From: Dermatophagoides farinae | Taxonomy: Eukaryota > Arthropoda > Arachnida > Sarcoptiformes > Pyroglyphidae | Assembly: GCF_024713945.1 (NCBI RefSeq) | Contig: NC_134678.1 | Coordinates: forward strand, 7,254,001-7,318,000 | Length of the DNA: 64,000 nt | Reading direction: 5' to 3' | In this document: one piece after another, positions 1 to 13,004 of the stretch | Numbering within the stretch: position 1 is the stretch's first letter | How the letters are laid out: each line of letters starts with the position of its first letter | Notes under the pieces: generated by a model | What the model saw: only the letters and a program-made list of their open reading frames with translations | The model's database searches: none | Told to the model about the DNA's origin: nothing | Program-made: the position numbers and the translations under genes

Positions 1-664
1 ATACCGGAAATGTGATACTTTGTGTAACACAAAAGAAAAACGAATTAATTAATTTCAATCAAAACGAAAACAAAAGACCTTGTTTGTTTCAAGATTGTTT
101 GATTTTTTAACGAATGAAGAGATTAATGATTATCATCATCATCATCATCATCATCATCATAATATTTAGACATATAATTCGGTTATTCAGAACGAAAAAA
201 AACGAAACGAAACGAAAGACGGAAAAAAGCGGACATTAAAATTTACCCGTGAGTGTGCAGAAAAAAAAGAAATGAAATTTCTTCTTACATCATCCATTTA
301 CCTGTGTGGGCCACCACCATCACCATCATTCCCGTTTTTCATTCATTCATAAATGAATGTTGCAACACAAAAGAGAAACTAGACATACATAACACTCACC
401 ACACACACACAAATTTGCTAAATGTCGGGAAATGGCAGAAAAAAAAATTGATGATTTTGTCCGTTTTGAACATGTTGATTGCAATGAAACAAAAACCATC
501 ATCATTTATTTTACAGACCAATCATCCTAGTGTATATTGGCGGGTTTTTGATTCATAATTTGTTTTTTGTTTTTGTATTTGAATCATTATTATTATCATT
601 TAGATTATAAATCAAAAATAATAATAATTTTCATTCTTTTTAAAATCATTCGATAATCGAAAAA
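1..664. other. Upstream region of the first gene, non-coding
   Basis: AT-rich sequence with an (ATC)n tract near 134-160 and short A runs. An open frame at 253-558 starts on a non-ATG codon, is dominated by His/Thr repeats from a CA tract and has no recognisable domain, so it is not called. The region presumably holds the promoter and 5' UTR of the gene starting at 665, but no convincing TATA box or initiator was picked out. Confidence 0.5.
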
Positions 665-1188
665 ATGGCGAATAATCGATTACGATTATCACAAAAACAA
701 CAACAACAACAACAACAACAATATCAGCCATTATCAACCTTGGCAATGATCATCATAACCATATTATTTTTAATGAATGAAATTCAACAAAATCAAGCTG
801 GTCCAATGGCACAAATGCGTGCATTTCGTCTTGGTCAAAGTTTAACACGTCCACCAATGACCGTTTGGTTGCGTGTATTTTATCCGGTATGTTAATGTTC
901 ATGTGGATTCGATTTTTTTTTATATATAGTTTTTTGTTTTGTTTTGCAAAGTTTCCAATCGATGTTGTTGAAAAGAAATATGTACCAGTGAAAATACCGA
1001 CACCTGTTTATGTGAATGGAATGCCACCATCATCATCACTAAAATCTACAATACCATCATCAGCATCTAGAAATTATTTACCATTATCATCCATAAATTA
1101 TCCACAATTATCATCATATCCATCATCGTATGCAAGAAATCCAAATTATTATTATTATTATAAAAATAGTTATTCAGCCAAACAAAAC

Positions 1189-1219
<31 letters not shown>

Positions 1220-1326
1220 CATATTATTATGGCAATTATCTACATGAATCAACAACAGATTTATCACCAAAATATCAAATACAATCCAAATTAATGGCAC
1301 CAAAAGAATATTCCAATTATTATTAG
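665..1326 (+). CDS. Small secreted Tyr/Ser/Gln-rich protein (two exons)
   Basis: Exon 1 is 665-886 and exon 2 is 952-1326, joined across a 65-bp intron with donor GTATGT and acceptor GCAAAG, phase 0. The product is 198 residues. After a polyQ stretch there is a hydrophobic segment at about residues 26-38, followed by polar sequence ending QAG, which reads as an internal signal peptide or N-terminal anchor. The mature part contains VEKKYVPVKIPTPVYVNG, then Ser/Pro/Tyr-rich sequence, a run of Tyr and a run of ten Gln. The K-x-V-P-V-K-x-P pattern recalls extracellular structural or cuticle-associated proteins of arthropods, but no named domain is visible, so function is inference. The start is the first ATG in frame, preceded by an A-rich leader. 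It converges on the GPCR gene downstream. Confidence 0.6.
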
Positions 1327-1386
1327 AACCAATTACATCGACAATTTGTTTCTATAATCAATCATCATTTAACAATGTTATCAAAC

Positions 1387-1392
1387 AATAAA
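1387..1392 (+). terminator. AATAAA poly(A) signal of the small secreted protein gene
   Basis: A canonical AATAAA lies 61 bases after the stop codon of the upstream gene, a normal 3' UTR distance. Confidence 0.55.
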
Positions 1393-2774
1393 AAAAACCA
1401 TTTTTGATCTTAATTTATAAATATATATCACTCACACAGACACACAAATACAAACGCTAATAATGACACATTTGACAATACACTGACTATATTAATAACC
1501 ATTTTAACCAATTGAGCATCGATCGTAGATAATTCCACAATTCTATTCATGATTTTTTTTTTAAATCCTTATTATTAATAAATTAACTAATTATTCAAAT
1601 TCAATTTTTACCACGTGTTCCATATGATGTTGTCTTTATTATTATTTTTTTTTTTTTTGAAATTAAAATTTTTTTTTATTGTGAAATTTTTTTTAAGACT
1701 TTAATTATTACCACAATTAATCTGTCACGTTTTTTACTTTTTTTTCTCTCTTGTTGTCTTGTTGTCTTGTTTCGTTTCCGCTAAAACGTTTCGCATCAAC
1801 GAAAAGTTTCATCTTCATGATTATAATGATAATGTTTAGTGACTACGATGCGCAATTTAAAAAGCTGATCATTATCGCTGTTGCGGATATGTGTGTGTGT
1901 TTGTGTGTAAGTGGTTGATTAGCATAAATCGATATGTTTCAAATTGGATTTCACGTCCAAGAGCAAAAATGGTCCGTGTGTGAAACAAATCAAAAATTTC
2001 TTGAAACTTCCTTGATTATCAATATACAATAATCTATTAATTTAATTTATTAGTGGTTCAACATACAAGAATCAAATTAAATCCACAAAATAAAAAAAAA
2101 ATTCAAATACTAAATACTAATCTTCAATTGGCCACGTATAATTTAAAAAAAAGATGCACATTGAAAGGTTGGATTTTTTTTTTTTTTTTTTTGCATTTAT
2201 CCGCTCAACACTCTTATCAAGCATTCAATATCTTCCTTGTTTTTTTTTTTTTTTTTGGTTTATATTTCTTGGAAAAAATTTTGTTATATAACGAGATCTT
2301 TACACATTGAAGTTGACAAATTTTTTTTCCGTCGTCTTCGTCGTCGTTGTTGTTGTGTGTAGACGAATTTTTGAATTTTTAAAATTTTATTTCCATTTTT
2401 TTTGAAATTTTTTTTAAAGTTAAATTTTTTTTTTTTAAATTACAATAATCAATTTAGACGATGATGATCCAATATGATAATAATAGAGAATAAAGAATAA
2501 AGAATATAATAGAGAATATAAATAAATAATAACATATAACAATCGTTTTCGATTGATAATCGATGTTTTTCTTTCGAAAGTTGTCCATCCTTTTCGAATA
2601 TTCGAATATAGCTCATTCAATTCAATGATTCGCATCAGATAAAGATATTTTTTTTTTGTTGTAATTATGATAATGATGATAATGGTAATGATGATGATGA
2701 TGATGATGTGTGTGTGTATGGCGACTTATTTGATCACAGATAAATGATGAAGATTTCAATTTTTTTTTTTTCAT
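1393..2774. other. Intergenic region between convergent genes
   Basis: T-rich sequence with several runs of 8-18 T, a GT microsatellite near 1890 and an (ATG)n tract near 2690. No coding signal was found. It carries the 3' ends of both flanking genes, which point toward each other. Confidence 0.5.
2386..2391 (-). terminator. Possible AATAAA poly(A) signal of the GPCR gene
   Basis: TTTATT on the plus strand reads AATAAA on the minus strand, about 385 bases beyond the GPCR stop codon. Other AT-rich alternatives cannot be excluded. Confidence 0.35.
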
Positions 2775-5700
2775 TTAAACCTGATATTCATTATTATTAT
2801 TATTCAGATGAACATCTTGATGTTGATGAAAATGATGAAGATTTTTTGGCTCTTTTTTAACAATTGCCATATTATTATTATTATTAACATTATTTATCGT
2901 GATTATCGTTTGTTTACTATCATGATCAACAAATGATTCATTTACATCATCATCATCATTGTTATGGAATTTTTCATTGTTGTTGTTGTTTTTATCATGC
3001 AAAATACGATCACGTGTTGTTGTTGCTGTGGGTGTTGTCATCATCAAATTGATTACATTACCATTGCTTCGTACATTTTTCTTATTTTTACCATCATCAT
3101 CATCATCAATGACAACATCATCATCATTCGAATCATCAATATTGACCACCATTGTTGAAATAGAATTATTATTATTATTTATCTGTGTAATTGGTTGCTG
3201 TTGTTGTTGTCCATGCTGTAAAATTGATGACTGTTGTCGTCGTTGTTGTGATATCAAATCAATTTGATTGCTGTTGTTTTTATTATTCGCATTCATCATC
3301 ATATTATTATTATCGTTATTATTAATCGTTAAATTTGAATTTTTAGCCATGAAATGAATATGAGCAAATTCCAATATCGTACGCAATGATTGTAGGGCAC
3401 CATTACGAAATTTTTCATTCAACCAACAATATATGATTGGACTAATGACGGAAAAATTTTTTAATTATCAATTTTCTTTCCTATTGATAATCAAAAGAAG
3501 AAAAAACTTACTTGTAACAAACTGAAGACATTGCAAACCAATGGCACTGTGTGAATATAGAATTCAATGATGATAAATATTCAAAAAAAAAAACAAACAA
3601 ATCAATCAAATTACTTACCATAATGAATGCAACTTGATTGAATTTCACTGAACGCATATCGACTAATAGAATATAAAGATTAATTGGTGCCCAACATGTT
3701 GCAAATGTAGCGACAGCTAATGCCAACATAAATATCCGACGACGTTTTGCTTCCGATTGACGACGTTTACGTTCATCACTTAATTTACAGATCAAAGCAC
3801 CTTGCCTTGCTATTACAATGCCAATTTTAACATAAACAATCAATGTAATCGATAATGGTAATAGATATTGGGTAATCAATACTTCAACAGTCATCAATAG
3901 CGGAAAATTGAATGATACATTTGGATATTGTATACTGCAACGATATAGTAGACGGCCATAATAACGTTTTTCTTTTACACGATTAAATGATGCATGCGGT
4001 ATTGATAATGTGATTGCAATCAACCATATACCCATTACCATTAATGCTACTTTTTTCCATGAATTTTTTTCCGTATTTGTTGCTGATCTTTGCCTTACCA
4101 TCCATAACCGATGTAATGCTATCAATGTCATTGTGAATGTTGATACATAAACACATGAATATTGTATCAATGGTGCCAATATACATAATGCTGACCAAAA
4201 TGGCCAACTAATCGGTAACATTCGTACAACATTGAATGGAATGTTGAACACTGAGTAAAAGAAATGAAAACAAAAGAAAAAAAAAAAATTAGAATTTAAA
4301 AAAAAAGATGTCAAAAGAAGAATTTTTTTCAAAAAAAAAAAAAAAAAAAAACGATTCTTCACACCAAATTCACACACACATACTAAAATCAAAAATTTGA
4401 AATTGAAATTACAAATGAAAATTATTATTCCCCATCAACCATCAACCATCACCATCACTCAATTGTTATTGGGAATTCTTTTTTTTGTCCTGAAGATGTA
4501 TGAGATGCGACAAGAAAAAAATTTTGATTCATTTCAATTCTAGTGATAAAAGTGATAATTTATTCTTCATCATCATGACATTCTTAAATTACATATTTTT
4601 TGCATATATCAATCGTCGTTCGTTTGTTTAAACATTTCAATTCCATTTTTATTTTTGCTTGGTGCAAATTAAGAAGAGAAAGAGCCAGAAAGAAAAATTC
4701 CAAATGTCAATCAAAAGAAGAAATGACGTAAAACTTTGAATAACAATGACAATGATATAATGGTGGGTGGGTTGATGAGTTTTTTTTTCTATTCGATATT
4801 TTAAAATGTTCAATATAATAATGATTACGAAATACTTGGTGAACTTTGAAGAAACATAAAAAGAAATTATTGGATTACATTTACTTTCTTTCATGGTTTT
4901 CGGTGCAAAACTTTGAAAAAAAAAAAATAAAATTGGTCAAGCTTAGCTAGAAAAAATGGGAAAAAAATTGGATTTTCATTTTCATTTCGTTTTGTTTTGT
5001 TTGTTTTGATTTGATGACTGACTGACTGGACTGATTCACTCAAAAAAAAATCTCACTTTTGTTTGCTCGGTCGGAATTCTCGATTCTTAACAATTTTTTT
5101 TCTTTTTTTCTTTTTTTTCGTTCCAAGATTGAATTCTGACACTTCATAATGTGCACCCATTGTGTCGCTTAGCTTATAAAATAACTGTAATGGCTGTAAA
5201 TAAAGGGCTTAGCTTTTATGATTTTTTTTCTCGCTCTCTCTCTCATTTTTGGGAGTGCGAAATTGAATTTTTCGTTTTTCGTTTAGTGCATGTTTTCCTA
5301 ATCAAATCATAATGAAAAAAAAATAAAATGAACTAAAATAAATCCACTGCAATCACATTCAATGACATGACAATAGAATTCAATTTTTGACACATCATTG
5401 GCACCTCTCTTTTTTTTCATTTTAACCCTTCATTTTCTTTTGTTTTTTCCATCACCATCACCACCACCACCACCATCACCATTAAATCCAATCATCCAAG
5501 CACAAAAAAAATCACAACGGAAATGGATAGATTGAATAAAAATCCGGAAGTAGATGATCGACCGGAAATTCAATTTACCACCACCATCATCGTTGTTGTT
5601 GACGACAAACAAAACAACAACAAAAAAAATTCGAATGTTCAGCTTCAATGATTTTACCAACGAAAGAAAGAAAGAAATTCTTGATTTTTTTCAGAAAAAA

Positions 5701-8700
5701 AAGTATCACTTGATTCTGTATGAATGAATGAATGAAACAGAATTTCAGATTTTTTTTTTATTTTTTATTTTGCAATTTGAATCCCACAGGGGAATCGTTT
5801 TCTCTCTCTCTCTCTCTCTCCTGAGTTTTGTTTGATTCGATTCTTTCTCCAGATTCAATGAATTTAATGTTTTTTCTTTCTTTCTTTCTTTTTTTTTCGT
5901 TAGAAAAAAAGCCAATAAATTTTTTTTCCACCATTATTCAATGATCAAATGTTTTCCATCATCATCATCATCATCATCATCATCGATAGATCAATGATTT
6001 GTTCAAGGAAAAATTTCGAGGATTTAGAGCAGAACAAAAAAAAACAGAAACCAAAGGGTACCGGACGGTTTTCGGTGAAATCTGCCCCCAAAAATTTTAT
6101 TTTTTTAAAATGTTAGTCATGTCCATTGATGATTCTCGAGATGGTTTTTAGTTCATTTGGTCCACCCACTTCCGGTAAAATCGCAAAAAACAAAGCGAAT
6201 TCTCCAGATCTCACTAACTATGAGGTGGTGTAAGTCAATTTTTTCTCACGATAAAACTGATTTAATCAATATTTTATTCTGAAAGTATCAAAAAAAATAT
6301 TTGGTGGAACATGTTCAAAAATCCGGAAGTTCATTTTTTCACCATGTAAGTCTATGGAGTTCATCATGTAATATCCACAACGTAAGTGTTTATGATGTCG
6401 CCACGTAAGTCTATGGTGTTCATTATGTAAGTCTATGATATTGCGCATATTGCAATGGCAATCGATGATAGTCTGAACTAAAAACATCCTGATACATCGT
6501 TGAAGGATTTTATTGTTCATGTATTAAAATGTGTATGATAAGAATCAATCGGATAAAATCTCTGAATCCAATATCCAATACGAAAATATCACCAGGTTGC
6601 AAAATAGTGGATAAGCCATTAGTTTCTTGGAGAAGAACTTTCAATATTTAGGCATCATTAAGTTTGGCGTTAAGTAGCCCTGGAACGAATGATTCACCTG
6701 ATCATGTCCATTAGCCACTCGAATGCTGTACTCAATGATGATGATATGTTGGAATATAATGAATGTAATGAATTATGCCAACAATTGATCAGTAGAATTG
6801 TAGAAACAATAGTACCACATTGTGTATAAATACGTAATTGTTATAGAACATTATATACTTGAATGACCTTTGCTTTACCCTTTTGTATACGTTATTTTGT
6901 TCTTGTGCTTTTCTTATTTTATTTGCATATCATATACACATTTTAATACATGAACAATAAAATCCTTCAACAATGTATCAGGATGTTTTTAGTTCAGACT
7001 ATCATCGATTGCCATTGCAATATGCGCAATATCATAGACTTACATAATGAACACCATAGACTTACGTGGCGACATCATAAACACTTACGTTGTGGATATT
7101 ACATGATGAACTCCATAGACTTACATGGTGAAAAAATGAACTTCCGGATTTTTGAACATGTTCCACCAAATATTTTTTTTTGATATTTTCAGAATAAAAT
7201 GTTGATTAAATCAGTTTTATCGTGAGAAAAAATTGACTTACACCACCTCATAGTTAGTGAGATCTGGAGAATTCGCGTTGTTTTTTGCGATTTTACCGGA
7301 AGTGGGTGGACCGAATGAACTAAAAACCATCTCGAGAATCATCAATGGACATAACTAACATTTAAAAAAAATAAAAACTTGGGGGCAGATTTTGACCGAA
7401 AACCACCCGGTACCCTTTGATATCAACCACAATAACAAAAACAAAAACAACAAAAACAACGACAACAACAATCTATATACAGTTGAGATCTGTTTTTTTT
7501 TCATTTGATTGAAATTCTGATTCTGATTTTTATTTCAACACGAATCTGTGTGTGTGTTTTTTTTTTTTTGCCAAGATTTTCATTTTAGCAAGAAAGCAAG
7601 AAAAATTGAGGTGCGTGTGTGTGTGTGTGTGACTGACTGATGAAACGAAACGAAACGGAAAAAAATTTCAATTGATTAATTGACAGTGAAAAAAAAACAA
7701 GAAAAAATAAAATAAAATCAAAAAAAAGTTGATGCATTGAAATTATCATTTCAAAAATTTTTTTTTTGTTTGCAAGCTGCTTCTACTATACCAAGCTGGA
7801 AGCACTGCTCAAAGGTAAATTCAAATGACATGACATGATTTTTTTTCGTTTGTTTGTCAATCCGATTAAATTATCATCATAGTCATCAAAATCATCATCA
7901 TCATCATAGTAATTATAATCAATGATGACATGTGATGTGAGTAATTATTATTCAAATTTTTTTCTCTGTGTTTGTGTTTCTCTCTAAATGAATGAATGAA
8001 CCGATTCTGCCAACCAATCAACCGAAAAAAAATGAATGAGTATAGAATGAATAAATGCTTTCTTTGTGATTATTTATTCCATGAAAAAAACATTCTGGAA
8101 AACATTCTGTTTTTTTTTCACAGGATATTGGTTTGATAAAATGGATTGCATTTTTTTTTTTGTTTTGTTTTGTTTGTAATTGTGATTTTCATTGAGTGTG
8201 TCTGTGTTTGTTTTATTGTTTGAATTGATCATCATCATCATCATAATCATCATCATCATCATCATAATCATTATTGATCGATATGATTGAAAATTCATGT
8301 TTTCACTGCTTTAATCACTTTTATATACACACACAGTTCATTGGAAGGTTGTGTAAACAAATGGCCAACTAGATTACGATGATGATGATGATGATGATAT
8401 TTAAATTTGAATAATTTTTTTCCCATGTCAAAAATGGACTTTTTGATTTTCAATCGTTTTTTTTTGCTTTGAGTGTGTTTTGTTGTTGTTGTTGTTGTTG
8501 TTTTCGTTGCCGGAACTTTGACAAAAAAAAACTCCAAATCAAAGTTCCAAATCAAATATCGAATTTATTTGATTGATTTTATGTATCGAATGTTCGTGTG
8601 TGTGTGTGTGTGTATTAGATTCCGGTAATGTATTCTGGTTTTTTTGTTCACCGTTTGATCATGATCCACACACACACACACAGATCAAATCAAACGAAGA

Positions 8701-11700
8701 AGACGAAGTTTTTCTTTCAATTTCCATGTTTTTTGAAATGCCAAAAAGTTTTTTTTTGGCTTTTGATATTATAATACAAAAAAAGGTACGGCAGGTTATA
8801 AAATAAAACCATACAAATGGTTATAATGGAAAAAAAGAATCGATAGTTTTTTTTGGCGATTAATCGATTGTTTGGCTGTAAAACGTTCGAAATATTATAT
8901 ATATACAACTTAATTCTTCAGCCGTTTATCGAATCTGTATTTTTGTTGTTTTTGTTATTTTTTCATTTGATCGAAGAATTCAAATTGTTCAATATTCTGG
9001 CATTGATCGATTGGAAACAAAGCCACAACCAATTAAATTTGTCAATACCAGACCGTTGATGAGAAAGAAAAAACACAGGTAAAAGATTCAAGAATCAACT
9101 CTATTGTTTGATTGATTGATTGAAAATTCTTTTCCATTATTTCAAACAGAAGAAACCTTGTTCATTTTTTTTCGTGGTTGTTATTATTGCTATACCTTGA
9201 TTATTGGCGAATGTTTCGTTAACGAAAAATTTCTTTGTCCATATGTTCAGTTTTTTTTATATGCCCATCCGACAATTGCCAAAATTATCGATACGACAAT
9301 CACTACCATCATCACAGTAGCACAATTCATAATAATCAAAAATTTGTCAGGTTATTGTGTTTGTCTATCGATTTTTTCATTATAATTGTTAAATAATGGC
9401 AACATGTACAACAAACGTCTGGAACAAAACAGAAAAATTCTCAATCAACAAAAAAAAAGAAGAAGCTACAATAAAGAATTAAATTAACGGAATCGATGGT
9501 TATCGAATGGAAGATCAATTTTCAAAGATTTTTATCAATAAAAAAAAATTCGTTTCAAAATTAAATGAAAAAAAACAACAGTAAACAATGGCTGTCATCA
9601 TCATCAGTTTTCGTTTTTTTCAATAAATGAAGAATCAGTGTTTCAAAGAAATCGAAATTCGAAAGAATCGCAACTATTAGAACAACATGGTAGTGTGTGA
9701 TGTGTGACAAGAACCAGATGTGTGCTTGAAGAGAGGACAAAAAAAATTTTTTTCTCGCAATAAATCACAATTTGAAATTATTAGATTTACACATTCAGGT
9801 TCAGGTAAGAAAGAAAAAAAAAACAATTCTATTTTTAATAGTGTAACCCTTTTTTCCATATATAGTATTTCAATTTGTCTTCTTTTTTTTGTTCGCTGTT
9901 TTTTTTGTTTGTTTGAACAACAACCGACAATTCTTTTCTATCCCCTACTCGGAAACATAGAATGAATGAATTTCACGTGGGAAAAACAAAACAAAACGAT
10001 CATAATTTTTCATTATTAATTTATAAAGATAGATTTGGAAAATTAAATTACCGAATCGGGAATTAAAAAAAAAAATGCAGACAATCAACCATGAAAACAT
10101 TCATACACCTGTTCTCTAGTATTGTCGTGAATGGTGGCAACGAACAAACAAACAAACAAACAAATGTTCCGTGGTAAAAACAAGTTCGTTATTGTCCATT
10201 GTCTCATGTTGGAATTCTTCATTTTAATTCCAATTGGGAATTTTTTTTTCTTTTCGTCGTTGTTTCGGGTAATTTCTCTTTCTCTTTTTTTTTCTTGTTG
10301 TTGTTGAATTAATCAAATATGTGTTCTTGTTTTTTTTCCAGGATAGAATAGTTTTTTTTTGCCCATTGTCTGTCGTCATCATCATTTGTTTACAATTCTC
10401 ATTTTTTCCATTTTGACTTTTCCATTATTGTATCGTGTTGCTGTTGTTGTCGTTGTTCACTGTCATCAACAGCGACAGCTACAGCAACAACTTGAATAAT
10501 AATTTTAGCCCGTGTTTTTTTTTATTTAATGAACAAAATGCAAACAACAGCAATTTAAACAGACACCCTTAGTCACTTTTTATCTTATTCGACAATTTTT
10601 TTTTTGTTGTTCTTCAACTCACTTAAATTTGTGATGCATGCATGCATGCGTATGTATATGTATTGGTTCATCATCATCATTTTTACATTGGACCATGTTT
10701 TTCATTTTCCGGTTCAACCCTTTTTATTGGTTCCAAAAAAATACACCCAACACGAACAAGAAGATTAAAAAAAAGAAGAATAAAAAGTGAGTGAAATTTT
10801 TTTTTTATATATCGATAATTCTTCTCCATGTAAGTCTCTTTTATATTTTATCGTCATATCAGCTTGTTGGCTACATGTGTGTGTGTGTGTGTGCATAAGC
10901 ATTTGTTTGCATGAAAAAAAAATTCAATTTTCTTTCCATCTGATCATCTGATCATCATCATCATTTCATTTGTTGTACATGTTTACCATTCATTCATTCA
11001 TACATACATGGTGACAAGAATTATTTGGCTTTTTTTCTTTGCTAAGAAAATCATGTTTGAGAATTGTAATTTGCAAATGTTGCAACTACTATGTTGTTTG
11101 GCCAAACAACATAGAAAAATCGGCCAGAAAAAAACTTATTATATTCTCGATCACACACACACATGCATGCATGCATTTATTACCGAAATTTTTTTTTTTG
11201 CAAATGAGCAAAAAAACAAGTATAAAATATTGAGGTCAAATAGAATTTATTATTATTATCATCTTTTTTTTCAGAAAGAAAAAGTGGAAAATTTTTTCAT
11301 CTATAGAATAGAAAAATAGAATCCAATTTTCTTGCTGTCGAAAGTAGTGTTTTTTTTCTTACTCAAGTATTTTGAAACATTTTCATATTTATTTCCATTA
11401 TTTTCTTCGATTAGCATTTGGCGCTTTCCGCATTTTTTAATGAAATTTTTTTTTTTTTTTTTTGCTTTGAAAAAATTCTTTTTTGCCTCTCTCTCTCTAA
11501 CACTCTATTTTATATTCAATGATGTGTAATAATTGAATATATATGAATTTTTGTCGTATCATTATCTTTGATCATTTTACCATTTAGTGTTTCTCTCTCT
11601 TGCTCTTTTTCATTTTTTTTTTCTTAGTGCCAGAACTTTATTCTCACGAATTTTTTTTTTCGTTTTTTTTTTGTTTAATTTCCTATTATTATTCAATTTT

Positions 11701-12967
11701 TTTTTTGCTGTTCCACATGAACTTTGATTCATAATAATCATTATATTATGATCAGATTTTTATTTTTTGTTTTTGTATTGCATTCACTCATACATGAAAT
11801 TTGTCAAAAAAAAAATTCTCACTGTTTTCATTTTCCAAAGAATTTTTCATTTATTTTTTCTGTTTGAACGAAATTTTCTGACATTTTTTTTCCGATACTT
11901 GTTGTTTGTCATGATCTCTGACACATCAGAACAGATGAAATATCGATTTTTGTTTTTCAATATTTCAAACACATCAAAGTAATAGTCTAACTTTTCTCAT
12001 ATTTTTGTATATATAAGTTTCAATATATATCTGAATGATGATCAGATTTTGCCCTGAAGCTGTATATATAGATAGATTCTTTTTAAATCGGTATTTCCAC
12101 ACACACACACATACGCACTCACACACCATATAAAAAATAGACATTGTGCATCAATGATTAAAATGAGCAAGCAAAATATATATAACAGTGTGTATGTGTG
12201 TGTTTGTTTTCATACATGTCGTTTTTTTGTCATTTGTTTTCTATTTTATTCGTATCGAAATTGAACATGGAAATAAAAAAAAAGACGTTTCATTCATTTC
12301 AAATTCATTCGATTGCAAAACATTCTGATGAAATTGACAAGTGCCAGTGTGTGACTGTGTGTGTGTAAATATTCTTTGGATTATTTTTTTTTCTGACAAA
12401 ATTCTTGATATCGAATTTTTTTTTTTTGATATTCATTGATTTCGAATAATGATTTTTTCTCTCTCGTTTTATCTAGAATCATGGCCTGATATCATGAGAT
12501 CAAATAACCAATTGGTTGGAACTAATCATTTGAATTTGTTTTTTGAACACTTTTTTTTGACGCAAAAGAAAAATTTTGTCAATCGATGTGAATAATTTTT
12601 TTTTATTCTTAACATGCCAAATTCACAATGTTTCCAATCATGAAATATTTCCAAATTCAGACTAATCAATCACATTCATATGTTTGTTAGGAAAATGTAC
12701 ATTTTCTGACCACCTGGATTAGTAGTAGTTACATTTTTTTTTCTTATTATTATATTACTTGATAATAATTCTTTCATGTAATCTCATAATGAATTGAAAT
12801 ATCCTTCATCATCATTGAATTATTTCACGATGGAATTATTTTCCTATTCAAAATTCATTATTCTTTATTCTGCCAATGAATAACCATTCATCATCATCAT
12901 CATCATATGACGTGTGGAAAAAGAATACAAAAGAAAAAATGGGATAATTCTCACTCTCTTTGCTCAG

Positions 12968-13004
<37 letters not shown>

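Larger units (their letters stand above)
6052..7419. mobile_element. Foldback (long inverted repeat) element, non-autonomous
   Basis: Two arms of about 490 bp in inverted orientation (6052-6540 and 6929-7419) flank a loop of about 390 bp. Both ends begin CAAAGGGTACCGG reading inward. Most arm sequence is identical by eye, with differences concentrated in the outer 60 bp and in A/T runs. No target-site duplication is evident and no transposase is encoded. The mirrored open frames in the two arms (84 and 77 codons) are copies of each other and not genes. The family was not recognised; it is best described as a long-TIR MITE or foldback transposon sitting in the GPCR intron. Confidence 0.85.

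Noticed and set aside
6266-7183. Two near-identical 77-84 codon ORFs on opposite strands
   Set aside because: They are the same sequence in the two arms of the foldback element, so they are mirror copies of a repeat, not a gene family.
11161-11178. ATGCATGCATGC stretch as a possible regulatory palindrome
   Set aside because: It is a short tetranucleotide repeat, also seen near 10637, and continues a CA tract. Nothing marks it as functional.
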